In this document: piece by piece, positions 1 through 6,949 of the stretch
Layout of the letters: each line of letters starts with the position of its first letter
Position numbering within the stretch: position 1 is the stretch's first letter
DNA from: Candidatus Poribacteria bacterium
GTDB taxonomy: Bacteria; Poribacteria; WGA-4E; WGA-3G
Direction: 5' to 3'
Assembly: GCA_028824125.1 (NCBI GenBank)
Contig: JAPPES010000126.1
Span: 27,409-91,408 of the forward strand
DNA length: 64,000 nucleotides
Notes under the pieces: model-generated
What the model was told of the DNA's origin: nothing
Database searches by the model: none
What the model saw: the letters and a program-made list of their open reading frames with translations, nothing else
Position numbers and translations under genes: made by a program

Positions 1-98
1 GTTTTTTCGGCTTCAGCAAATAAATCGCCTGAGAGTTGAAACGCGAAAAAAATCGCAAGCAATCCCCAGGCGATCCAGTAGTCTAAATCAATTTTCAT
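1..98 (-). CDS. Exported or membrane protein, N-terminal fragment cut by the window edge
   Basis: Reading leftward from an ATG at 98 gives MKIDLDYWIAWGLLAIFFAF and then a short polar stretch up to the window edge. An AAGGGG ribosome site lies about 12 bases upstream of the ATG. The hydrophobic run at residues 8-20 suggests a signal peptide or membrane anchor. Only 32 codons are visible, so no family can be assigned. Confidence 0.55.
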   Translation of the reverse strand, partial: MKIDLDYWIAWGLLAIFFAFQLSGDLFAEAEK

Positions 99-123
99 AA
101 TGCTTCTATTCCCCTTGTGTTCT

Positions 124-260
124 TATACCATTTCTAAAAAATGAAACTTCATAATGATGATTTTCGGTTCAAGCAGCTGGAAAATGTAAGAGGCGCAATG
201 AATTGCGCGACTACAAAGGCGTTTTTTGTTTATGAAAGGCGATCAATTAGAAATGGTATT
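124..260. repeat. Inverted-repeat-bounded intergenic element with GCGCAATGAATTGCGC core
   Basis: The arms ACCATTTCTA (about 125-137) and TAGAAATGGT (about 247-259) are inverted copies of each other. Between them is a GAGGCGCAATGAATTGCGCG palindrome followed by ACTACAAA. The same palindromic core recurs near 8970-8990 and 43180-43200, so this is a dispersed, MITE-like non-coding element. The stretch 99-359 holds no convincing gene. Confidence 0.6.
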
Positions 261-359
261 GTTTCTACCTTAACACTTCATCAAATGAGCTTGTAGTAAA
301 ACCCTCCTACCAAAGGAAGTTGTGAATGTTTTTAGGCGTAGGTTCACTATTGCATTATT

Positions 360-1133
360 TTATCTTTTTAATGTCCCCCAAGTTGTTGTTAACCTACCCA
401 AGGGAAAAACTGCCAGTGCTTCTTCAAGCCCTTTTGTCATAATATCATTGATGTCGTCTACATCCAGCGGCGCGTTAAAAATTGCCACTTCGTCAAGGAC
501 TCCCGAAAAATCCCAACCTGCTCCACCCTTCCATCGTGCTAACCAGATGGAACCGTTTTCGTTCTTTTTGGTGAGGTCTGGCTGTCCAACGTTTATGTCT
601 GCAACTTGTTCACCGTCAACATATAATATAAGCGTCTTGCCGTCGTGCGTGAGTGCGACAAAACTCCATTCTTCCATTTCCCATGTCCCACTCCGTATTT
701 GGCTATTGTCTATTCCGCCATTGAATACAAAACTACCATAGAAATCATTGGGACCGATAAGAATATTTGGATTGTGCCAATCTCTTTCTATGAGACGAAT
801 ATGCGGACCACCGGGCACTCCCAGCGGTTTCACCCAGAGCAGGTAAGTAAATCCATCACGGTAATCGTCAATCGTTGCACTTGCGGGAATGACCACATGA
901 TTACTTCCGTCAAATTCTATTCCCATGCCAATCTTCCCTTCTACTCGCTTAGCACCAACAATCTTTCCATCATTTCCTTTACCTGAGGAATCCTTAACTT
1001 CTGCCCCTTTTCCTGAATCGAAGAGCCACACTCCCATTACAGATTCTGCATCAATTTCCGCACAACTTTCATAAACCCACAATCCAGTAATAGATAGGAC
1101 CAATATAACAACCAAAGTATTTATGACTTTCAT
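360..1133 (-). CDS. Secreted LamG/concanavalin-like protein with TTTWGTLK tail
   Basis: A 257-residue protein with an N-terminal signal segment (residues 1-25). The LamG-type beta-sandwich begins at VWLFDSGKGAEVKDSSGKGN and continues with typical strands such as WSFVALTHDGKTLILYVDGE and LDEVAIFNAPLDVDDI. LamG domains usually bind carbohydrate or protein ligands outside the cytoplasm. The last residues, RLTTTWGTLKR, match the tails of three other exported proteins in this window and may be a sorting signal (inference). The start is supported by AAAGGAGG seven bases upstream of the ATG. It is the last recognised gene of the minus-strand series that runs down from 12.7 kb. Confidence 0.85.
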   Translation of the reverse strand: MKVINTLVVILVLSITGLWVYESCAEIDAESVMGVWLFDSGKGAEVKDSSGKGNDGKIVGAKRVEGKIGMGIEFDGSNHVVIPASATIDDYRDGFTYLLWVKPLGVPGGPHIRLIERDWHNPNILIGPNDFYGSFVFNGGIDNSQIRSGTWEMEEWSFVALTHDGKTLILYVDGEQVADINVGQPDLTKKNENGSIWLARWKGGAGWDFSGVLDEVAIFNAPLDVDDINDIMTKGLEEALAVFPLGRLTTTWGTLKR

Positions 1134-1174
1134 TTTCTGCCTCCTTTTATTCTATTATCCCGTACTACGAACTG

Positions 1175-1639
1175 TTAGTCCAGTTCTGTACCGCATCGTG
1201 GACAATTATCGCCCCATGTCGAACGTCTGGCTTCACCGCAACCGTGACATTCTCCAAATGGGTGTTCGTCCGGTTTTGCGCGGGCACCACCCTTTTTATA
1301 GGTAATGATACGCCATACCGTCTCGCCATCCTCTTCCCAACAAAGCCACACACCTTCTTTTCTCCCATCGGAAGAAGTGCCATCATGTTTTTTGTAGGGA
1401 CCGCCCCATTTACGATTTCCATTTTCATGATAGCATATATAATCGCCTTCGTACTTATCATCACGGAAGTAGGCTATGCTGGAAATATTCCCATTCTTGT
1501 GATAGAGAATCCATTTCCCATCCTTTTTACCGTGAATAAAGTTACCTTCGCTTCTTTTTAATCCACTCGCGAAATAGGTAATCCAATACCCGTGTTTTTT
1601 ACCATGGACCATTTCACCCGTATCTCGTGTACTTGCCAT
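1175..1639 (-). CDS. MORN-repeat protein (YwqK-like) with C-terminal zinc ribbon, copy 1
   Basis: A 154-residue protein made of MORN-like repeats of the form G-x-x-x-G-x-W-x-x-Y-x-x-G (GKKHGYWITYFASGLKRSEG, GKKDGKWILYHKNGN and so on). It ends in a CxxC-x11-CxxC zinc ribbon (C131, C134, C146, C149). The repeats resemble the YwqK family, in which Bacillus YwqK is described as the antitoxin partner of the YwqJ toxin; no YwqJ-like toxin is visible here. GAGGT lies upstream of the ATG. Its closest relative is the next gene upstream, 15 bases away, so this is a tandem duplication. A third, shortened copy is at 5048-5341. Confidence 0.85.
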   Translation of the reverse strand: MASTRDTGEMVHGKKHGYWITYFASGLKRSEGNFIHGKKDGKWILYHKNGNISSIAYFRDDKYEGDYICYHENGNRKWGGPYKKHDGTSSDGRKEGVWLCWEEDGETVWRIITYKKGGARAKPDEHPFGECHGCGEARRSTWGDNCPRCGTELD

Positions 1640-1654
1640 AATCTACCTCATTGC

Positions 1655-2125
1655 TTATGCCTCATCAACTTCTGCGCCACATTTTGGACAACTATCACCC
1701 CAACTTAAACGTCTTCCTTCGCCACAAACGTCGCACGTTCCGAGGGGATACTCATCCGGTTTTGCACGGCTGCCACCTTTTTTGTAGGTTACGATGAGCC
1801 ATACTGTTTCGCCATCTTCTTCGTAACCATAAAATGGTCCTTCCTTTTTCCCATCGTAGGATTTACCCTCATGTTTAGGATAGGCACCACTGGATCTAAG
1901 GTTCCCGTTTTCATGATAGCTGATACAAGGTCCTTCGTATTTTCCATCGCGGAAAGAGGCTTCACCCGACTTGTTCCCATTTTTGTGGTAATTGATCCAG
2001 GGTCCATCCTTTTCACCGTGAATGTAGTTCCCTTCGCTTCGCTTTATCCCGTTCGCATAATAGGTAATCCAATATCCGTGTTTTTTGCCATCAACCATCT
2101 CACCCGTATCAAGTTTACTTGGCAT
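1655..2125 (-). CDS. MORN-repeat protein (YwqK-like) with C-terminal zinc ribbon, copy 2
   Basis: A 156-residue tandem paralogue of the gene just downstream, with the same layout: about five MORN-like repeats (GKKHGYWITYYANGIKRSEG first) and a zinc ribbon with C131, C134, C146 and C149. GAGGTGA precedes the ATG at 2125. The two copies differ mostly in the middle repeats, and the ribbon spacing is identical, so the cysteines are under constraint. What MORN repeats do here is unknown; in other proteins they mediate lipid or protein contacts. Upstream lies an inverted-repeat element and then a helix-hairpin-helix gene, a pairing repeated at 5.0-5.9 kb. Confidence 0.85.
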   Translation of the reverse strand: MPSKLDTGEMVDGKKHGYWITYYANGIKRSEGNYIHGEKDGPWINYHKNGNKSGEASFRDGKYEGPCISYHENGNLRSSGAYPKHEGKSYDGKKEGPFYGYEEDGETVWLIVTYKKGGSRAKPDEYPLGTCDVCGEGRRLSWGDSCPKCGAEVDEA

Positions 2126-2142
2126 GATTCACCTCAGTCCCT

Positions 2143-2361
2143 GTAGGTCGGGTAGAGCGTGCGAAACCCGACACGTTTAGCGCCTGTGGGGGTTTGGAAA
2201 CGAAAACCCCCCCAACAAATTAAAAAAAAAAAAATTTTATAAAAGGTTCCTAAAAAATTTTTAGGCCAATTAACACCCACCCCCCCGGTGGGGGGTCTCC
2301 CCCCTCAAAACCCCCAAACTTAAACCCCCCTGTCGGGTTTCGCAAGCTCTACCCGACCTAC
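2143..2361. repeat. Inverted-repeat element with homopolymer-rich interior
   Basis: GTAGGTCGGGTAGAGCGTGC at 2143 is matched by its near-perfect inverted copy ending GCTCTACCCGACCTAC at 2361. The arms are about 30 bp and resemble arms at 34351-34415. The interior (about 2174-2330) is a chain of C, G and A homopolymers unlike anything else in the window. It may be low-complexity element filler or an assembly artefact. No gene is supported between 2126 and 2369. Confidence 0.7.
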
Positions 2362-2369
2362 GATGTAAA

Positions 2370-2855
2370 CTACAACAAATTTTCATCAAGGTATTCCTCA
2401 AATTTCTCTATTGTTTTCGGACCGATACCTTTGATCCCCTTCAGTTTACCATCATCAATTGCTGTTCGGAGTGATAGGAGGCTGTCAATGCCTACCTCCT
2501 GATATAGAAGTTTAATAGTTTTAGGACCGAGTCCGGGGATAGGAATGAGTTCAACAATTGTATCTGGAACGTCGCTCGCGTATTCCTGTAATTTTGAACA
2601 TGTTCCAGTCTCAACATATTCAGTAATGATGGTTGAGACTATATCGCCAACACCCGGAATTGCCTCTTGTAACTTTCCTTGAGATGCCAGTTCCGCCACA
2701 GACTCCTCCATACGAGAAATTGTATACGCTAAACGCGGATAGCGCGTTGCGTGGTCTTCCGGATAGTCAGCGACAATCAAAATGGTATGGAGTTCCATCA
2801 ATTTCTGTGCAATTTCACCGTTGCTCAGTCCATCAGTGCGGTCTTTTTCGTCCAT
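2370..2855 (-). CDS. Helix-hairpin-helix protein resembling the N-terminal domain of DNA polymerase X, copy 1
   Basis: A 161-residue protein that aligns by pattern with the first domains of family X DNA polymerases. It has an 8-kDa-like helical region (LMELHTILIVADYPEDHATR, YPRLAYTISRMEESV), a first helix-hairpin-helix (IPGVGDIVSTIITEYVETG) and two more hairpins (IPIPGLGPKTIKLLYQEVG and IKGIGPKTIEKFEEYL). The catalytic palm with its Asp triad and the PHP domain are absent, so it is a DNA-binding module without polymerase activity. A weak AAGGA precedes the ATG. The paralogue at 5370-5876 is also followed directly by a MORN gene, so the HhH-MORN pair was copied as a unit or has been kept together. 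Confidence 0.85.
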   Translation of the reverse strand: MDEKDRTDGLSNGEIAQKLMELHTILIVADYPEDHATRYPRLAYTISRMEESVAELASQGKLQEAIPGVGDIVSTIITEYVETGTCSKLQEYASDVPDTIVELIPIPGLGPKTIKLLYQEVGIDSLLSLRTAIDDGKLKGIKGIGPKTIEKFEEYLDENLL

Positions 2856-2873
2856 TTTGGTACCATCCTTACT

Positions 2874-3497
2874 TTAAATCTTATTCTTTAAAACGAAGAA
2901 CATTAAGGATTGCTTCAGATCGTTTTTCTGAACAGCAAAATCATAGGGACTCATCCCAGAGAAGTTGCGGATTGTTTTGTCCGCACCTTGGCTAAGTAAG
3001 AATCGAATAACGCCAACTGATGCTAATGCAGCAGCAATATGTAGCGGGGTTTCTCCATCCATCGGTCCAAACTCTAATTCAGACTCTCCACTTTTTGAGC
3101 GTTGATTGACTTCAGCACCATGCTCGATTAACATATCTATTGCGCTGAGTTGGTTCGCTTCTGCAGCGTTGTGTAAAGGTGTCTCACCGCCTTTCGGCAT
3201 GGCATGATTAACATCTGCACCGACATCAATTAAGTACTCACAGAACCTTAACTCACCATCTCTGGCTGCGAAACTCAACAGGACACCTTCTGAAAAAGCA
3301 TCGTGATTGACGTTGCCGCCCTGTTCTATCAGGTATTTTGCAATATCCACGTTCCTTTCAAAGTATGCCCACATAAATGGTGGAATCCAACTGTAATTGG
3401 GATCTGCCCCATTTTCTACGAGTTCACGAACTTGCGTCATATCACCACGTTTTGCTGCTGTAATTAAACTTTCGCCTAATGCTTTCTTATTTTTCAT
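2874..3497 (-). CDS. Ankyrin-repeat protein
   Basis: A 207-residue cytoplasmic protein (no signal peptide) consisting almost entirely of five to six ankyrin repeats. Visible ones are VRELVENGADPNY, IAKYLIEQGGNVNH, FCEYLIDVGADVNH, GETPLHNAAEANQLSAIDML and GETPLHIAAALASVGVIRFL. These fold as stacked helix pairs for protein binding; the partner is unknown. GGAG lies upstream of the ATG. It is 18 bases from the downstream helix-hairpin-helix gene, which suggests co-transcription. Two further ankyrin genes lie at 9.1-11.0 kb. Confidence 0.88.
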   Translation of the reverse strand: MKNKKALGESLITAAKRGDMTQVRELVENGADPNYSWIPPFMWAYFERNVDIAKYLIEQGGNVNHDAFSEGVLLSFAARDGELRFCEYLIDVGADVNHAMPKGGETPLHNAAEANQLSAIDMLIEHGAEVNQRSKSGESELEFGPMDGETPLHIAAALASVGVIRFLLSQGADKTIRNFSGMSPYDFAVQKNDLKQSLMFFVLKNKI

Positions 3498-3712
3498 TTT
3501 TTCTCCATTTTAGAATTTATCTCATAACCACTCGTAGGGTGGGATCAACGCCAAGTGTTCTTTTAGTATTTGACATCTCTTCTCTTGTTGGAGGGGTTTC
3601 TAACCCCGATACTCTTACATCCTTGGTAGATGCGGTTTCTAACCGTAGCGAAAACTATCATTCTGTAGGTTGGGTTGACACGCAAAACCCAACACGTATT
3701 TTGACCGTAGCG
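3498..3712. repeat. Short intergenic palindromes between ankyrin and WD40 genes
   Basis: The spacer contains GGTTGGGTTGACACGC facing AAAACCCAACACG near 3667-3697 and a related GTAGGGTGGGATCAACGCC near 3535. This is the same family of arms seen at 9012-9048 (GGGTTTCACTTCG..ACCCAACC). I see no gene or promoter that I would defend here. Confidence 0.5.
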
Positions 3713-4993
3713 TTAGTCGTAGATCCGAATGGTCCCGTCCCCACTTGCACTCATGAGTGTGTTTCCATCCGGACTGAACGAAACGCTTGAAATCCATTTT
3801 GTATGCTCTGTGAATACTTGCAACTCTGTCCCTGTCGCAACATCCCATAGACGAACATTGTCAAGGGAATCTCCAGTAGCGACGGCCTTTCCATTTGGGC
3901 TGAATGAGACGCTGGTGACTTGTGCCGGACCCATTATAGTTGTTCGGATCTGTTTCCCTGTGGAGGCATCCCAAAGAGTGAAAGTATACCCACTCCCACT
4001 TGCGATTGTTTTTCCATCTGGACTGAATGTGACACTGAGGAACTTACGCGAATTCTCTGTGAGGGTTCGCAGATGGTCACCTGTGGCAGCATCCCAAAGA
4101 CGGATGGTACCGTCATCACTGGCACTTGCGATTGTTTTTCCATCTGGACTGAACGAGACACTCCAGACTATATTCTCATGTCCTATCAGTGTTCGTAGAT
4201 GTTGTCCTGTCGCAGCATCCCAAAGATGCACGGTACTATTGATATGCCCTCCGCCACTTGCGATTGTTTTTCCATCTGGACTAAATGAGACACTGATGAA
4301 ATCTTTCACTTCGTCGATATTATCCGCATTCCCTGTTATTGTTTGGAGCTGTAGCCCTGTGGCAGCATTCCAAAGATAGATATCTATCCCACTTGCAGTA
4401 ACGATTGTTTTTCCATCTGGACTGAATGAGACGCTGGTAACCGAACTCTTATGTCCTGTGATTGTTCGTAGATGTTGTCCTGTCGCAGCATCCCACAAAC
4501 GGATAGTCTTATCCTGACTCCCACTTGCGATTGTTTTTCCATCTGGACTGAACGTTACGCTATAGACTTGATCAGTATGCCCTGTAAGAACTCGGGTGTG
4601 GTGTTTGGCAAAGGTCTTTGGTTGAGAATTTAGGATCATTTTCTCTGCTTTTATGGGTTTACCGACCCCATCACTCACAGAGACAATGACGTTAGCGGAC
4701 CCAGCATCCTTAGGAGCAGTCCATTTTACCGTTGTGCCCGATGTTGCGTTCAGTTTTCCGACATCTACTTCCCATATATATGTTAATGCGTCCCCATCTT
4801 TGTCATGAGCAGCAATCCTAAATTCAAGTGTTTCTCCAGGCTCAAACACGGTTGGAACGCTAAAATCTGCAACAATAGGTAAATTATTATTGAGTGGTTT
4901 AATGACACCGTCAATCAAAGAAGCACAACCCGTCATATAAAAGGCGACTAAACACGCGCTAACAAAAGTCAAAAAACGACATGTATTGTTCAT
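3713..4993 (-). CDS. Lipoprotein with PKD/Ig-like domain and seven-bladed WD40 propeller
   Basis: A 426-residue protein with a lipoprotein signal peptide (MTGC, lipid-bearing Cys at residue 23). An Ig/PKD-like domain occupies roughly residues 38-120 ([20 protein letters not shown]). Seven WD40 blades follow, each with an S-V-[TS]-F-S-P-[DN]-G core and a final [IVF]-x-L-W-[DN] strand; the seventh ends the protein with TIRIYD. A complete seven-blade propeller implies a closed ring used as a binding platform, probably at the inner face of the outer membrane or in the periplasm. AAGGAACAG precedes the ATG. Blade sequences are very similar to each other, which indicates recent internal duplication. 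Confidence 0.9.
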   Translation of the reverse strand: MNNTCRFLTFVSACLVAFYMTGCASLIDGVIKPLNNNLPIVADFSVPTVFEPGETLEFRIAAHDKDGDALTYIWEVDVGKLNATSGTTVKWTAPKDAGSANVIVSVSDGVGKPIKAEKMILNSQPKTFAKHHTRVLTGHTDQVYSVTFSPDGKTIASGSQDKTIRLWDAATGQHLRTITGHKSSVTSVSFSPDGKTIVTASGIDIYLWNAATGLQLQTITGNADNIDEVKDFISVSFSPDGKTIASGGGHINSTVHLWDAATGQHLRTLIGHENIVWSVSFSPDGKTIASASDDGTIRLWDAATGDHLRTLTENSRKFLSVTFSPDGKTIASGSGYTFTLWDASTGKQIRTTIMGPAQVTSVSFSPNGKAVATGDSLDNVRLWDVATGTELQVFTEHTKWISSVSFSPDGNTLMSASGDGTIRIYD

Positions 4994-5047
4994 CTGTTCC
5001 TTCTTAAATTTGAGAGTACCGGTCGAATAGTAGTGCGGGAGTTGGCT

Positions 5048-5341
5048 TTACTCCTTTAATCCCTTCGTACCATATCTATTGTAAAAATGATAACAATAGG
5101 TACCAATCATTCCGATGTTCCCATTTTCATGATAGGAGGTGTAAGTGCCTTCATGTTTATCATCACGGAAAAAGGTTTCAACATAGATGTTCCGATTCTT
5201 GTGGTACTGAATCCAAGGTCCGCCCTTTTTGCCATGGATATAGTTTCCTTCGCTGCGTTTTATTCCATTCGCGTAGTAGGTAATCCAATATCCATGTTTT
5301 TTGCCATCAACCATTTCACCGGTTGTTCGTGAGTTTGCCAT
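5048..5341 (-). CDS. Shortened MORN-repeat protein lacking the zinc ribbon
   Basis: A 97-residue protein if started at the ATG at 5341 (MANSRTTGEMVDG), which aligns with the starts of the two full-length copies at 1.2-2.1 kb. It keeps about three MORN-like repeats. It then departs at the position where the others continue into GKKEG and the CxxC ribbon, ending in a short unrelated tail (YGTKGLKE). A longer reading from 5398 would overlap the upstream gene and adds residues with no counterpart in the paralogues. It is either a genuine short form or a 3'-truncated copy. Confidence 0.75.
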   Translation of the reverse strand: MANSRTTGEMVDGKKHGYWITYYANGIKRSEGNYIHGKKGGPWIQYHKNRNIYVETFFRDDKHEGTYTSYHENGNIGMIGTYCYHFYNRYGTKGLKE

Positions 5342-5369
5342 AATATTCTGTCCATTTTGGAAATACCTA

Positions 5370-5876
5370 CTACAAATTCGCGTCAAGGTATTCCTCAATT
5401 TTGTCTAACGTTTTCTTGCCTATACCTTTGAATCCTTTGAGTTTCCCCTCATCAATTGCTGTTCGGAGGGTGGCAAGACTATCAACTTCAATATCCTCAT
5501 ATAACCGTTTTATTGTTTTTGCGCCAAGTCCAGGGATAGGGACAAGTTCAGCAACCGTCTGCGGAATGTCACCTGCGTAGTCCTGTATTTTTGAGCATGT
5601 TCCAGTTTGTAGATATTCTGTGATGATAGTTTCAACTATTTCACCAACTCCGCCAATTTCTTCTATCAACCGTCCTTGTTCAACAAGATCCGCGATGGAT
5701 TCTGGAAAACGGGAGATAGAATGTGCCAAACGAGGATATCGCGATGCATGATCTTCTGGATAGTCGGCAATAATCAGGAATGTATGAAGTTCGAGTAATC
5801 TGTCAGAGATTTCATCGTTGACGCGCCATCGGGTGCGTCCCTTTTCATCAGTATAAGATTCATTATTATTGTGCAT
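5370..5876 (-). CDS. Helix-hairpin-helix protein resembling the N-terminal domain of DNA polymerase X, copy 2
   Basis: A paralogue of the gene at 2370-2855 with the same elements: YPEDHASRYPRLAHSISRF, a hairpin at IGGVGEIVETIITEYLQTG, then IPGLGAKTIKRLYEDIEV and FKGIGKKTLDKIEEYL. Starting at the ATG at 5876 gives 168 residues and an 11-base overlap with the end of the upstream WD40 gene, consistent with translational coupling. A start at 5936 is possible but would lie deep inside the upstream gene. Polymerase catalytic residues are absent. It is followed 28 bases later by a MORN gene, as in the first copy. Confidence 0.85.
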   Translation of the reverse strand: MHNNNESYTDEKGRTRWRVNDEISDRLLELHTFLIIADYPEDHASRYPRLAHSISRFPESIADLVEQGRLIEEIGGVGEIVETIITEYLQTGTCSKIQDYAGDIPQTVAELVPIPGLGAKTIKRLYEDIEVDSLATLRTAIDEGKLKGFKGIGKKTLDKIEEYLDANL

Positions 5877-6891
5877 CTTTTTTCCACTTAAAAATTTGAA
5901 TTGTGGCATCCCATAATGCGACTGCCAAATACTCACCGTTGGGTGAGAAGGCTAACGCTTGGATACCGGTTGGGTAGGTTTCCCAAACTACTGATTCACC
6001 ACCGGGGATTTTCCATATTCGGAGATTTCCTTTCTCATCTCCGGAGGCAAGGTATTCTGTAGAATTTGAATTTTCATTGGGCGCAAAAGCAAGTGCGCGC
6101 GTCCAATACGCCTCAAACCCTGATTTATTGAGGAGTTGTGTGCCTGTTTTTGTATCCCATACGCGGATCCCAGATTTTGCGTTGAGTTGTGTGTCAACAG
6201 CAAGCATCGTTCCGCCACCTGAAAATATCAAATTCCATACGCCAAGAATTTCACCGGTGTTGAAAACACGCATAGGTTGTTTTTCAGTTTTTGCATCCCA
6301 AATTTCAATAATTGTGCGATGCCCTTCACCATCACGGTAACTGCCTTCGGCAGCTGCAATATATTTGCCATCGTTAGAAAGCGTAAGACCATTTCTAATC
6401 GGCAAAGTTGTCTGAAAAGTCTTCACCTGCTCCGGACTCTTCTTAACGAGTTGCCAAAATTCAAACTCTTTTTCGCCTTTTGACAACACTGCCAAAGTAC
6501 CGTCTGCTGATAGACTCCCACTTTCATACTGTCCCTTTGTTACCTGTGTCTTATTGCTATCTCCGAGATTGAGAATCGTGACATCATCCTCTTTCTGAAT
6601 TAAAAGTTGATTAGTGCCAGCAGCATAAACAAACAATCGCTTTGCTTGAATATTTCCAATTTCTTGCTTTTGGCGTGAGTAAATATCCCACTCTACCAAG
6701 ATTCCACTCATCCCTTTGGCAATCAACTTTGTACTATCCTTATTAAAAGCCATATATCGTGGGACATCAGGGAGCAATCTGTCAAGTCGCGGGTTCTGTT
6801 TTTCGCCCAGTTGAAAGGTGAACTCCAACGATGCGCCATGAGCTGACAAACATAATAGACAAAAAAGAAAGGATAGGGCGATTTTTTTCAT
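5866..6891 (-). CDS. Exported WD40-type beta-propeller protein
   Basis: With the ATG at 6891 the protein has 341 residues and a clear signal peptide (MKKIALSFLFCLLCLSAHG). This is why a longer frame opening at 7065 inside the upstream Rieske gene is not preferred. The remainder is a degenerate propeller with recognisable blades: GLTLSNDGKYIAAAEGS, NLIFSGGGTMLAVDTQ, ALAFAPN and ALAFSPNGEYLAVALWD. It is less regular than the lipoprotein propeller at 3.7-5.0 kb and probably periplasmic. Its 3' end overlaps the start of the helix-hairpin-helix gene by 11 bases. Confidence 0.8.
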   Translation of the reverse strand: MKKIALSFLFCLLCLSAHGASLEFTFQLGEKQNPRLDRLLPDVPRYMAFNKDSTKLIAKGMSGILVEWDIYSRQKQEIGNIQAKRLFVYAAGTNQLLIQKEDDVTILNLGDSNKTQVTKGQYESGSLSADGTLAVLSKGEKEFEFWQLVKKSPEQVKTFQTTLPIRNGLTLSNDGKYIAAAEGSYRDGEGHRTIIEIWDAKTEKQPMRVFNTGEILGVWNLIFSGGGTMLAVDTQLNAKSGIRVWDTKTGTQLLNKSGFEAYWTRALAFAPNENSNSTEYLASGDEKGNLRIWKIPGGESVVWETYPTGIQALAFSPNGEYLAVALWDATIQIFKWKKDAQ

Positions 6892-6902
6892 TTGACAAAA
6901 AA

Positions 6903-6932
6903 GTAGGGCAGAGGCACAAAACCTCGCCCTAC
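6903..6932. repeat. Short palindrome GTAGGGC..GCCCTAC
   Basis: GTAGGGCAGAGGC and CCTCGCCCTAC form imperfect arms around ACAAAA between the Rieske gene stop and the WD40 gene start. It could be a weak transcriptional pause or one of the dispersed palindromes common in this window. Confidence 0.4.
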
Positions 6933-6949
6933 AATTGTAGTTAACTACT

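Noticed and set aside
322..741. Plus-strand open frame of 139 codons
   Set aside because: Antisense to the LamG gene, low-complexity Ser/Pro composition and no ribosome site.
3729..4379. 216-codon plus-strand frame
   Set aside because: Mirror frame of the highly repetitive WD40 blades; repetitiveness in the real gene produces a long repetitive antisense frame.
5342..5398. N-terminal extension of the third MORN gene
   Set aside because: Lies in the 3' end of the HhH gene and has no counterpart in either full-length MORN copy.
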